In this document: one piece after another, positions 8,600-19,377 of the stretch | Position numbering within the stretch: the first letter of the stretch is position 1 | Layout: the number at the start of each line of letters is the position of its first letter | From: DATMER01 sp963844885 | GTDB taxonomy: Bacteria > Acidobacteriota > Thermoanaerobaculia > Multivoradales > UBA5704 | Direction: 5' to 3' | Assembly (NCBI GenBank): GCA_963844885.1 | Contig: CAWJQA010000016.1 | Span: 124,001-188,000 of the forward strand | Length of the DNA stretch: 64,000 nucleotides | The notes under the pieces: model-generated | The model's input: the letters and a program-made list of their open reading frames with translations, nothing else | The model's database searches: none | What the model was told of the DNA's origin: nothing | Program-made: the position numbers and the translations under genes

Positions 8600-11500
8600 C
8601 TACGGAGGTGTCGGGCAGGCAGCCCCGCCCACATAACCGCCTCCGGTCGGTACGGTGTTCGACGCATTGACGGTCGTGACCGTGGTCTGGAGGCCTGTCA
8701 GGAATGTCTGAACCGCGGCGTTGTCGTTGTTTGCGCCTCCGTAGCCCGGCAAGCGGACCGTCGTCGCCTGCCGTTGCCGTAGCCGCAGATCATTGTTGTT
8801 CGGAGAGACGGCTCCGGCACCCGCGCCAGCCAGCTTGTTCGCCGAGATACTGATGCACGAGGTGAAGTTGTCAGTCCCGACCGTTCCGTTGTTGAGCTGA
8901 ATTCCATTGAAGTTCGTATTGATGTTCCCCGGCGTCGAGATATCGTTGCTGGTGACCGTTGCGTTGAAGGTGAGCGGGTTGCCCATGATGTCACCGGCCT
9001 GAATCAGGATGCCGTGGTTGTTGTACTGCCGAATGGTGTTACCGGTCACCGCCGAGGTCATCGTTCCGCCGGCGGCGCTGATCAACGCGATACCCGAGCC
9101 GCCTGTGGAGCCGGAGTTTGCTGTTCCGGCGAGCCCGATCTGGTTGTTGTTCACCTTTCCGATGCAACTGGACCCAGTTCCACCGCAAGACACGACGATC
9201 GCGTTGCCGGTCGAGTCGCGCATGACGTTGTTGGAGATGTCGAATGTGAAGCTCGCGGCAATGCCGCCAGCGGTGATACCACCGCCGCCAGCAACGATCG
9301 AGTTGTTGTCGGTGAGCGTGTTACCGGTGAAGACGAAGTCCATCGAGCCGGTCGCCCCTGCCTGGAGGCTGGCCTGCGCCTGGTCGCCGCGCGCTCCAGT
9401 GAAGGCGGAGCTCTGGACCGTGGCGTTCAGGACGGCGGAGCCGGAGGCCACAAACTGCACTCCGTCGTCGCCGGTCGTCGCACTGTTGAGCCCAAACGTC
9501 GAGCCGCTAATGGTCAGTCGGTTCAACGATCCCGTCGTATTGGCTACCGCGAAGGTGTTGCTGACCGCCCCGCTGAAGGTGCTGTTCGACACGCTGGCCG
9601 TACCGGTCAGCTCAGTGAAACGGACATCCCCTTCGAGCGCTCCGGCGTTGTCGCCGTTGGTACCGCTGATCACGGTATTCGCGAGCGTGAAATTCACCAC
9701 CGAAGTACCGCGGATCGCGAAGTCCGTGAAGTCGTTGAGCTGCATCCAGGAGAACGACGGACTCTGGGTGCTGGTCAAGCTGATGCCCGTCCCGCCATTC
9801 CGGATCGTGCCGCCGGACCCTGCCGAGCCCGTTCCGCTCACCGTCAGGCCGCCGCTGGAACCGGTGCTGTTGAGCACGATGCCGCTGGCCGCTCCGTTCG
9901 ACGAGATACTCCGGAACTTCAGACCCGCCGCGCCGATCGTCGTGTTCGCCACGTTGAGCGCCGTGCCCGTCGTCGAGATCAGCGTGCTCGCCGTGTCCGT
10001 CGCCGTCACGGTGCCGCCGCCGGTGGCGTTGAAGGCCGTGGCGCCGCCCGAGCTGAGCGTCATGGTGCCGGTGAAGGAGATGGTCGAGCCCGTGTTGGTC
10101 GTGAGGTCCACACCCTTGCCGGTGGTCGTGTTGATCGTTCCCGCGTAGCTGATCGTCGCGTTGCTGCTCCCCACCTGGAAGCCGGTGCCCGAGGTGCCCG
10201 TAATGCTGCTGCCGGAGCCGGCCGAGAAGGAGCCGAGCAGGCTGTTGAGCGCCACGCCCGTGGTCGCGCTGCTCGTGCTGGTGATCTGCTGGAAGGGCAG
10301 CGAGGCCGTCACCGTGTTGAGCCGGACGGCTGGACCGCCGTTCGCGGTCACCGTCGCCACTCCGGCGCCGACCGCGATCTGGAAGCCGGCCGAGCCGGTG
10401 TAAGGGGTCGTACCCGAAGCGTCCAGGCCGGCGCCGCCGTCCGCGAAGATGTCGAGGTCGGTTGTGAAGGACGAGATCGCCGGAGACGTTGGTCATCGCG
10501 ACGCCCGCTCCGCCGACGCCGTTGCCGGAGGCGCCGACGGCCGGCGTACTGCCGAGCACCGTCTGGAAGGTGCCGCCCGGCGTCTGCGTCGAACTTCGCG
10601 GCGTTGATCGAGATGCCGGTACCGCCGGTGGTTCCGCTCACCGCGTTGTTGGCGAAGCCGGTGATCGTCGTCGTGCCGCCGCCGCGAGCCGTCGATCAGG
10701 ATCGCGGTCGCGTTGGACACGGCGGCGTTGTTGCTGAAGTCGATCGTCATCGTGGTGGCCGCCGAGGTACGGGCGTCGAAGCCGTTGCCGGTCGCCGCGA
10801 TGGCGTTGTTGGCGAGCGTCGCCGTGAAGGCGCCGGTGCTGCCGGCGTTGAGGTCGATGCCCTCGGCGCCGGCGGCGGAGATGTCGTTGTCGCTGATCGT
10901 GACGCCGACCAGGTTGGCGCCGGTCGCCGTCACGTCGACGCCGTTGACGCTGCCCGACAGGTCGAGGCCGCGGATCTCCACGTTCTGCCGGTTGCCCGCC
11001 GTGGCAGGCACCGACACGGCGTCGCCGGCGCCGTTGCTGATCCTCGGCTTGGAGCCCGCCGCGACGAGGGTGCCGAACGGCGGCACGGTCAGGCCGATGC
11101 CTTCGCCGTGCAGCTTCTGGCCGTTGCGGAGGGTGATGCCGCCGGAGAGGGGCGTCGTCCCGGTGTTGCCGCGGAAGATGAAGATGATGTCGTTGTCGTT
11201 GGTCGTGGCCGCGTTGAACGCCGCGATGGTATCGAAGGCGTTGGTGGATCGACCGTCGCCGCCCGCGGCGTTGTTCGCGTCGACCACGTCGCGGATGAAC
11301 CAGACACGCGAGCTGACGTTGATGTTCACCGTACCGGAGCCGGTCACCACCGTGTCCGTGATCTGGTAGGTGAAGCTGTCCGTGCCCGTGAATCCGACAG
11401 GCGGCACGTAGGTGAAGGCGCCGGTCGTATCGATGTCATAGCTGCCGCCGTTCACGGTCGCTCCCGAAGCGGCCACGATCGTCGCCGCAACCGGACCGTC

Positions 11501-14500
11501 GGGGTCGATGAACGGACCGGCCTTGGTGGCCACGCTCACGGAATCGGTGATCGCGGCGACGCCCGGGAGGGTCTTCCCTGCGACGTGGAGCTGGATGTTG
11601 CCGGCGGTCGCGTAGGTCACCGGGTTGGTGGTCGGCACCGGCGGATCCGGCACCGGCGTCACGGACACCGACTTGGTGGCGGCGGAGCTGCTGAGGCTGC
11701 CGTCGTTGACGACGAAGGAGACGATCCGCGTCGTCGCGTTCGGGTTCTGCGAGCTGTTGTTGTAGGTCACCGACCGCAGGCAGGTCTGGTAGGTGGCCAG
11801 CGGCTGGCTGCCGGTGATGCTCAGGGTGTTGAGGCCCGGGGTCACCGTCAGGCCCGCACAGGCCGAGGCGGCAAGCGTCTCAGCGGCGCCCTCTGGTCCC
11901 GGGTTCGTGATCGTCACCGTCGCCGACGCCAGGTTGGCGCTGTCGACGTCGGATACCGTGACGCCGGAGTCGACCACCACCGCGCCACCGTCCTCGGTGA
12001 AGGAAGTCGTACCGCCCGTCGTCGTCACCACCGGCGCGTCCGGCACCGACGTCACCGTCACCGTCTTGGTCGCGGCCACGCTGCTCAGCGCGCCGTCGTT
12101 GGCGACGAAGGAGATCACCCGGGGCGTCGTGCCCGGGTTCTGCGAGCTGTTGTTGTAGGCCACCGACTGCAAGCAGGTCTGGTAGGTGGCGAGCGGCTGG
12201 CTGCCGGCGATGCTCAGGGTGTTGAGGCCCGGAGTCACCGTCAGGCCCGCGCAAGCCGACGCCGAGAGCACCTCGGAGGCGCCGTCCTGCGGGTTGGTGA
12301 TCGTCACCGTCGCCGACGCCAGGTTGGTGCTGTCGGCGTCCGTCACCGTCACACCGGAGTCGACCACCACCGCGCCGCCGTCCTCGGTGAAGGAAGTCGT
12401 GCCTCCTGTCGTCGTCACCACCGGCGCATCCGGCAGCGCCGTCACCGTCACCGTCTTGGTGGCGGGGGTGCTGCTCACCGCGCCGTCGTTGGCGACGAAG
12501 GAGATGGTCCGCGCCGTGGTGTTGGGGTTGCCGGAGCTGTTGTTGTAGGTGACGGAGCGCAGACAGGTCTGGTAGGTGGCGAGCGACTGGCTGCCGGTGA
12601 TGCTCAGGGTGTTGAGGCCCGGAGTCGCCGTCAGGCCCGCGCAAGCCGATGCCGCGAGCACCTCGGAGGCGCCGTCTTGCGGGTTGGTGATCGTCACCGT
12701 CGCCGACGCCAGGTTGGCGCTGTCGATGTCGGTCACCGTCACGCCGGAGTCGATCACCACCGCGCCGCCGCCCTCGGTGAAGGAGGTCGAGCCGATTGTC
12801 GTCGTCACCACCGGCGCGTCCGGCACCGAGGTCACCGTCACCGTCTTGGTGGCAGGCGTGCTGCTCACCGCGCCGTCGTTGGCGACGAAGGAGATGACCC
12901 GCGCCGTCGTGCCCGGGTTCTGCGAGCTGTTGTTGTAGGCCACCGACTGCAGGCAGGTCTGGTAGGTGGCGAGCGGCTGGCTGCCGGTGATGCTCAGAGT
13001 GTTGAGGCCCGGAGTCACCGTCAGGCCCGCGCACGCCGACGCCGAGAGCACCTCGGAGGCGCCGTCCTGCGGGTTCGTGATCGTCACCGTCGCCGACGCC
13101 AGGTTGGTGCTGTCGGCATCGGTCACCGTCACACCGGAGTCGACCACCACCGCGCCGCCGTCCTCGGTGAAGCCCGTCGTGCCGCCTGTCGTCGTCACCA
13201 CCGGCGCGTCCGCCACCGCCGCCACCGACACGGTCTTGTTGGCGGCCGGACTGCTCAGGGCGCCGTCGTTGGCGACAAAGGAGAGAACCCGCGCCGTCGT
13301 GCCCGGGTTCTGAGAGGTGTTGTTGTACGTCACCGACCGCAGACAGGTCTGATAGATGGCCGGCGACTGGCTGCCGGTGATGCTCAGGGTGTTGAGGCCC
13401 GGAGTCACCGTCAGGCCCGCGCACGCCGACGCCGAGAGCACCTCGAGCGCGCCGTCCTGCGGGTTCGTGATCGTCACCGTCGCCGACGCCAGGTTGGCGC
13501 TGTCGGCATCGGTCACCGTCACACCGGAGTCGACCACCACCGCGCCGCCGTCCTCGGTGAAGGCGGTCGTGCCGCCCGTCGTCGTCACCACCGGCGCATC
13601 CGCCACCGCCGCGACGGTCACCGTCTTGTTGGCGGCCGTGCTGCTCGCCGAGCCGTCGTTGGCGACGAAGGAGACGACGCGCGCCGTCGTGCCCGGGTTC
13701 TGCGAGGTGTTGTCGTAGGTCACGGACTGGAGGCAGGTCTGATACGTCGCGACCGGCTGGCTGCCCGAGATGTTGAGAACGTTGAGGCCCGGAGTCACCG
13801 TCAAGCCCGCGCAAGCGGACGCCGCGAGCACCTCGGAGGCGCCGTCCTGCGGGTTCGTGATCGTCACCGTCGCCGACGCCAGGTTGGTGCTGTCGATGTC
13901 GGTCACCGTCACGCCGGAGTCGACCACCACCGCGCCGCCGTCCTCGGTGAAGGCGGTCGAGCCGCCCGTCGTCGTCACCACCGGCGCATCCGCGGCCGCC
14001 GCCACCGTCACCGTCTTGTTCGCGGGGGTGCTGCTCAGGGCGCCGTCGTTGGCGACGAAGGAGATGACGCGCGCGGTCGTGCCCGGGTTCTGCGAGGTGT
14101 TGTCGTAGGTCACGGACCGCAGACAGGTCTGGTAGGTGGCCGGCGGTTGGCTGCCCGTGATACTCAGGGTGTTGAGCCCCGGAGTCACCGTCAGGCCCGC
14201 GCAAGCGGACGCCGCGAGCACCTCGGAGGCGCCGTCCTGCGGGTTCGTGATCGTCACCGTCGCCGACGCCAGGTTGGCGCTGTCGGGATCGGTCACGGTC
14301 ACGCCCGAGTCGACCACCACCGCGCCGCCGTCCTCGGTGAAGGCGGTCGAGCCGCCGGTCGTCGTCACCACCGGCGCATCCGCGGCCGCCGCCACGGTCA
14401 CGGTCTTGGTCGCGGCGACGCTGTTCGACGTGCCGTCGTTGGCGACGAAAGAGATCACCCGCGCCGTCGTGCCCGGGTCCTGCGAGCTGTTGTCGTAGGT

Positions 14501-15913
14501 CACCGACTGCAGGCAGGTCTGGTACGTGGCCAGCGGCTGGCTGCCGGTGATGCTCAGGGTGTTGAGCCCCGGCGTCACCGTCAGGCCCGCGCAAGCGGAA
14601 GCCGCGAGCACCTCGGAAGCGCCGTCCTGCGGGTTCGTGATCGTCACCGTCGCCGACGCCAGGTTGGCGCTGTCGGGATCGGTCACCGTCACGCCGGAGT
14701 CCACCACCACCGCTCCACCGTCCTCGGTGAAGGCGGTCGAGCCGCCGGTCGTCGTCACCACCGGCGCGTTGGCAACCGCGGCCACCGTCACCGTCTTGTT
14801 GGCGGCGGCGCTGCTCGACGTGCCATCGTTGGCGACGAAGGAGATCACCCGCGCGGTCGTGTCCGGGTTCGACGAGCTGTTGTCGTAGGTTACTGACTGG
14901 AGGCAGGTCTGATAGGTGGCCGGCGGCTGGCTGCCGGTGATGCTCAGAGTGTTGAGCCCCGGCGTCACCGTCAGGCCCGCGCAGGCCGTCGCGGCCAGCA
15001 CCTCGGAGGCGCCGTCCAGCGGGTTCGTGATCGTCACCGTCGCCGAGGCCAGGTTGGCGCTGTCGACGTCGGTCACCGTCACGCCGGAGTCCACCACCAC
15101 GGCGCCGCCGTTCTCGTTGAAGGCGGTCGAGCCGGCCGTCGTCGTCACCACCGGCGCGTCGTCCTGGCAGTCGACCGTGACCGATACGGTGGCCGTCGAG
15201 CCGGACGGATTGATCGTGTAGGTGAACGTGTCGAGCGCCGTGCCCGGCGGGTTGTTGCAGTAGTTCGGGTCGGGCTGGTAGGTCAGGCTCAGATTGTCAC
15301 CGGCGATCACCACGGTGCCGTTCGCCGGGTCGGTGGCCGAGGCGATGGTCAGGGTGTCGCCGTTGGGGTTGAGATCGTTCGCCAGGACGGAGATCGTGGT
15401 GGCCGCGGCGTCCTCGTTCACGGTCTGGCTGTCGGCGACGGCCTTGGCGCCGAGGAAGTAGCCGGAGATGTCGATGACCAGGTCCAACTGCCCGGCCGAG
15501 GCGCTGGCCACGACGTCGCCGGCCGGCCCGAGCTCGATGAGAAGCTGCTTGGCCCGGTTCAAACCGGTCCGGTACGGCAGCCCGGCGATCGACGGCGAGC
15601 CCGCGGGGACGCTGGTTCCGGAGGGGTACAAGCTCACGTCACCGTTTGTGGTAGGCGTCAGCGCCGTCACGTTGAGCGCCACGGCCGCCGCGTTCGCCGG
15701 CACACCGCAGGCCCCGCCGACTATCGAGATGGTTCTGGGGGTCCCCGCCTGGAGACTGGGCGGGCTGAGCCTCGTATCGAGAATTCGGCAGGGCGGAACA
15801 CTGGTCAGCGTATAGAAGTCGAGCGCCCCGATGTTCGCCGAAGCCGCCACGGGCAACAACCCGGCGACCAAGGCGAGCACCAACCGAACTCGGCGGGAAT
15901 CAAGAAAGCTCAT
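8600..15913 (-). CDS. Giant secreted repeat / beta-helix protein (frame disrupted)
   Basis: About 2,430 residues when read through three frame breaks near 10684, 10585 and 10470, each repaired by removing one base. It has a signal peptide (residues 1-26), an N-terminal domain with the PCRILDTR motif, then nine Ig/cadherin-like repeats of 130 residues (bases about 11650-15165). Each repeat opens with APVVTTTGGSTAFTEDGG and holds two cysteines (ACAGLTV, YQTCLQSV). A cadherin-like linker (FTGTDSFTYQI) follows, then a long right-handed beta-helix rich in N, G and T. No LPxTG, PEP-CTERM or T9SS tail is seen; it ends in GGYVGGAACPTPP. Ribosome site TAGGAGA precedes ATG 15913. It probably acts as a surface adhesin or matrix protein. 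Confidence 0.9.
11650..15165 (-). repeat. Nine 390-bp coding repeats inside the giant surface protein
   Basis: Nine consecutive repeats of exactly or nearly 390 bp encode the 130-residue Ig-like modules. The strict period is visible on the + strand as the phrase GTCGTCACCACCGGCGC recurring every 390 bases. The repeats are similar enough at DNA level to allow recombination or assembly collapse, so copy number in the true genome may differ. Confidence 0.9.
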
Positions 15914-16087
15914 GCGGATCTCCTACTCGTCCCGACGGGGGACCCTGCGCACCTGGGAAGACATTGGAGAGAATGACATGCAGACTGCATCGATAGCGGA
16001 CTACCCTATCACAACGCACGGTGGATGTGCGCGCGCAAGACGCATGTTAACGGACCGGAATTTGCGCAGAGGCGGTTCAAGGACACG

Positions 16088-17164
16088 TCAGCGGGGTTTG
16101 AGCCGGTAGTGCTCGCGCAGGGCCCTCTGCTGGACCTTGTTCTTTTGCTTCTCGCGCAGGCGGGTGATCTCGTCCTGGCGGACCTGGACCTGGTACAGCT
16201 CGCGCTGGAGCTTGCGGAAGCTCTCCAGCCTTTCGGGTGCCAGCTCGCCGCCGGCGACGGCGCCCTCGACGGCGCAGCCGGGCTCTCCCTGGTGGCGGCA
16301 GTCGCCGAAGCGGCAGGCTTCGGCCAGCTCCTCGACGTCGGGAAAGGCCGACTCGATCCCCTGGTCGGCTTCCCAGAGCTGGACCTCGCGCAGGCCGGGG
16401 GTGTCGATGACGAGCCCGCCGCCGGGCACCGCGAGCAGCTCGCGGTGGGTGGTGGTGTGCCGTCCCCGGTCGTCGTCTTCGCGGATGGCGCCGGTGCGCT
16501 GGGCCTCGCGGCCGAGCAGGCGGTTGATCAGGGTCGACTTGCCGACGCCGGACGAGCCGAGCAGGCTCACGGTCTCGCCCGGCCGGATGTAGCCGCGGAG
16601 CGCCTCGCACCCTTCGCCGGTCAACGCGCTCACCCGGTGGACCGGCACGCCCATCGCGACCGCCTGCGCTTCGAGCAGGCAGCGCTCCGGATCGTCGCAG
16701 CGGTCGAGCTTGTTGAGGATCACCACGGGGCGCGCGCCGCTGTCCCAGGCCGCGGTCATGTAGCGCTCGATCCGCCGCGGGTTGAAGTCGCCGTCGAGCC
16801 CCGAAACGAGGAAGAGGGTGTCGACGTTGGCGGCCACGACCTGCTCTTCCGTGCGGTGGCCGGCGACCTTCCGGGAAAAGCGGGAGCGGCGCGGCAGGAC
16901 GGCGTGGACCATGCCGCGACCCTCTCCGGTCGGGGGCCGCACGGCGACCCAGTCGCCGACCGCGGGATAGCCCGCGGCGGCGCCCGGCATGTCGAGCTCG
17001 TGTCGGAAGCGGCCGGCCAGGTCGACGAAGAACTCCGTCCTGCCGGTCGAGACCCGGTTGATCCCGCGCTGTGCCACCACCCGGGCGGGGATCAGCCCCT
17101 CCTCGGCATAGGGCGCGAAGTACGTAGCAAAAAGGTCGTTCCAGCCGAGGTCTTCGAGGGTCAT
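16088..17164 (-). CDS. rsgA: Small ribosomal subunit biogenesis GTPase RsgA
   Basis: RsgA is a circularly permuted GTPase that helps late 30S maturation. The 358-residue protein has the N-terminal OB fold (VSTGRTEFFVDLAGRF, VGDWVAVRP), the permuted G motifs in the order NKLD (G4), GSSGVGKST (P loop), RHTTTH (switch I) and DTPGL (G3), and the C-terminal zinc knuckle CRFGDCRHQGEPGC. It ends in a lysine/arginine-rich tail. ATG 17164 gives MTLEDLGW, the typical start; an in-frame ATG at 17185 would add seven residues and cannot be excluded. Confidence 0.96.
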   Translation of the reverse strand: MTLEDLGWNDLFATYFAPYAEEGLIPARVVAQRGINRVSTGRTEFFVDLAGRFRHELDMPGAAAGYPAVGDWVAVRPPTGEGRGMVHAVLPRRSRFSRKVAGHRTEEQVVAANVDTLFLVSGLDGDFNPRRIERYMTAAWDSGARPVVILNKLDRCDDPERCLLEAQAVAMGVPVHRVSALTGEGCEALRGYIRPGETVSLLGSSGVGKSTLINRLLGREAQRTGAIREDDDRGRHTTTHRELLAVPGGGLVIDTPGLREVQLWEADQGIESAFPDVEELAEACRFGDCRHQGEPGCAVEGAVAGGELAPERLESFRKLQRELYQVQVRQDEITRLREKQKNKVQQRALREHYRLKPR

Positions 17165-17223
17165 GCGCAGTCCCAGACTCCGCATTGTGCCACACCACCC
17201 CGCCGATACCGCCATGGAGGGAG

Positions 17224-17856
17224 TCAATGGACGGTTTCGCCGGGAAGGGCCTCGGGATGGGACAGCTCCGCGGCGAGCCGCGCCAGGACGGGCTCGAGGT
17301 CGGCGCGGGCCACCCGGCCGCGCCGCTCGAGCAGCTCGTCGAGCTCGTCGTCGCGTCCGAAGAGACCGTCGAGAAGGACGCGGACCACGGGCGGGACCGT
17401 CTGGGCGCCGGCCCGCGCCCGGCCCAGCTCCTGCCGTGCCCGGTTGAGCAGGGCGAGGTCGTGCGTCCACATCTCCGGGCGCTGGCTGATACCGGCGAGT
17501 GCCTCGGCGAAGTCGCAGAGCTCCTGCCAGAGCCCGACGGCGGTGTCTTGATCGCGGGAGGAGTCCTCGTGCAGCCAGGCCGCGATGCGCTCCCGCAGAT
17601 CCTGGAGCCGCACCCGCTCCACGGCCGGCAGGCCGGCCCGGGCGGCGCGGCCGGCAAGCCGGGCGAGGCCGGCGCCGCCGTTGCGCAGGAGATCGGGCAC
17701 CGCCGTCACGGAGGCGCCCACCGGGGCCATCAGGGCACGCCGGAACCGGGCGCAGGCCCGCCGCCACTCCAGGGAAGCCTTCAGCTCGGCGGACGGCTCT
17801 TCCACCTCAATCAGCGCCCAGGGAGTGACCGGTTGGAATGTCGGATCGCAAGACAT
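17224..17856 (-). CDS. Hypothetical protein, helical
   Basis: A 210-residue protein rich in Ala, Leu, Arg and Glu with no membrane segment or signal peptide. It appears almost wholly alpha-helical (for example the segments around residues 60-95 and 150-190) and I do not recognise a family. It is read in the same direction as rsgA, 38-59 bp upstream of it depending on the rsgA start, so the two may share a transcript. Codon use and GC match the neighbours. The start at 17856 is the first ATG in the open frame; no strong ribosome site distinguishes it. Confidence 0.6.
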   Translation of the reverse strand: MSCDPTFQPVTPWALIEVEEPSAELKASLEWRRACARFRRALMAPVGASVTAVPDLLRNGGAGLARLAGRAARAGLPAVERVRLQDLRERIAAWLHEDSSRDQDTAVGLWQELCDFAEALAGISQRPEMWTHDLALLNRARQELGRARAGAQTVPPVVRVLLDGLFGRDDELDELLERRGRVARADLEPVLARLAAELSHPEALPGETVH

Positions 17857-18008
17857 CGGTTCTCAGGTTCCCGGCATCTCTGGGAGCAAAGCCGGTGCCA
17901 CCCGCGGAACGCCGGGCACGGACGGCCTCAACGGACTGTCAGCATTGAGCTTGGAGGTTCCCAGGCCGGAAGCGGGGAGCGCCGGCCGTCCAGGGGATGG
18001 ACAGCCGT

Positions 18009-19364
18009 CTAGACCTGGGACTTGAGGCCGTACTGCTTCATCTTCTGGTAGAGGGTGCTTCTCGGGATTCCCAGCCGGAGGGCCGCTTCGGCGACCCGGC
18101 CGCCTTCGTCGCGCAGCACCCGCTCGATGTAGCCGGCCTCCATCTCGCGCAGCGTGAGGCGGGTTTCGGACGGCCACGGCTCCGGGCCGGAGCCGGAGAG
18201 GGCATCGAAGCGCAGGTCGCGGACGTTGAGCATGTTCCCATCGGTGAGCAGGAGGGCGCGCTCGAGGACGTTGCGCATCTCGCGGATGTTGCCCGGCCAG
18301 GGATATCCTTCGAGGGCGTGCTCGGCGGCGTCCGACAGCCGGGCCGCGGGGCGGCCGATATCCTGGGCGAGGCGCTCCAGGAGGAGCGTCGCCAGCGGGA
18401 CGATGTCTTCGACCCTCTCCCGTAGCGGCGGCACGCGTAGCGGCAGGGTGCTGATGCGGAAGTAGAGATCGCTACGAAAGCGGCGCTCGCGCACGAGCTG
18501 CGGCAGAGGCTGGTGGGTCGCGGCGATCAGTCGGATGTCCACGCTCCGGTCCTGGACGTCGCCGAGGCGGCGGAAGCGCTTCTCCTCCAGTACCTTGAGG
18601 AGCTTGGGCTGGACCTGGGAGGAGAGGTCGCCGATCTCGTCGAGGAAGACGGTGCCGCGGTGCGCGACCTCCAGCAGGCCCGGCTTGGCCGCGCCGGCAC
18701 CGGTGTAGGCGCCTTTCTCGTGGCCGAACAGCTCACTCTCCAGAAACTCTTCGCTGAGGCCGGCGCAGTTGAGGTCGACGAACGCCTCCTCGGACCGCGG
18801 GCTGTGCTCGTGAAGCCAGCGCGCGAGCACGCCTTTGCCGGTACCGGTCTCGCCTTCGATCAGCACCGGGCTGTCCGAGGCGGCCACCCGGCGCGCCGCT
18901 TCGGCGAGGCGGCGGATCTCCTCGCCGGGCCCCACGAACGGATCGACCGCCTCCCGGGAGCTGCGGCTGCGGCCGGCGAGCTGCTTCTGGCGGTTACGCT
19001 GGTTCTCCAGGAGGCGTTCCACCATGACCAGCAGCGCCGGCAGCTCCACCGGCTTGGTGAGGAACTGCTCGGCCCCCTCCTTGATGGCGCGTACGGCGAG
19101 GTCGATGGAAGCGTGAGCGGTGAGGATCAGGACCGGCACGCCGGAGTCGGCCTGGCGCAGGTGGGTGAGAAGGTCGAGGCCGGTACCGTCGGGGAGGAGG
19201 TAGTCGGCCAGAACCAGGTCCGGGCGGGAGGCACGGAACAGCTCCTGGGCGGCGCGGCAGGTCTCGGCCTCCAAGATCTCGAAGCCGCGGGCGGCGAGGA
19301 ACTTCCGCAGGCCGAAGCGGACGCCCGACTCGTCCTCGACCAGCAGGATGGTGTTCCTGGGCAT
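18009..19364 (-). CDS. NtrC-family sigma54-dependent response regulator
   Basis: A 451-residue response regulator: receiver domain (phosphorylatable Asp54 in LADYLLPDG, Lys in LTKPVE), AAA+ sigma54-activating domain with Walker A GETGTGKG, the sigma54-contact loop GAYTGA and Walker B GTVFLDEIGDL, and a C-terminal Fis-type helix-turn-helix (AEAALRLGIPRSTLYQKM). It activates sigma54 promoters after phosphorylation by its partner, the histidine kinase encoded just upstream (13 bp gap). ATG 19364 (MPRNTILLVEDE) is the natural start; the longer frame enters the kinase gene. Target genes are not evident here; no clear -24/-12 element was found nearby. Confidence 0.95.
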   Translation of the reverse strand: MPRNTILLVEDESGVRFGLRKFLAARGFEILEAETCRAAQELFRASRPDLVLADYLLPDGTGLDLLTHLRQADSGVPVLILTAHASIDLAVRAIKEGAEQFLTKPVELPALLVMVERLLENQRNRQKQLAGRSRSSREAVDPFVGPGEEIRRLAEAARRVAASDSPVLIEGETGTGKGVLARWLHEHSPRSEEAFVDLNCAGLSEEFLESELFGHEKGAYTGAGAAKPGLLEVAHRGTVFLDEIGDLSSQVQPKLLKVLEEKRFRRLGDVQDRSVDIRLIAATHQPLPQLVRERRFRSDLYFRISTLPLRVPPLRERVEDIVPLATLLLERLAQDIGRPAARLSDAAEHALEGYPWPGNIREMRNVLERALLLTDGNMLNVRDLRFDALSGSGPEPWPSETRLTLREMEAGYIERVLRDEGGRVAEAALRLGIPRSTLYQKMKQYGLKSQV

Positions 19365-19377
19365 CCGGTGTATTCCT

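Noticed and set aside
9014..14896. A 1,960-codon open frame on the + strand
   Set aside because: It is the mirror of the 390-bp repeats of the giant protein on the other strand; its translation is Arg/His/Gly-rich low complexity without domains.
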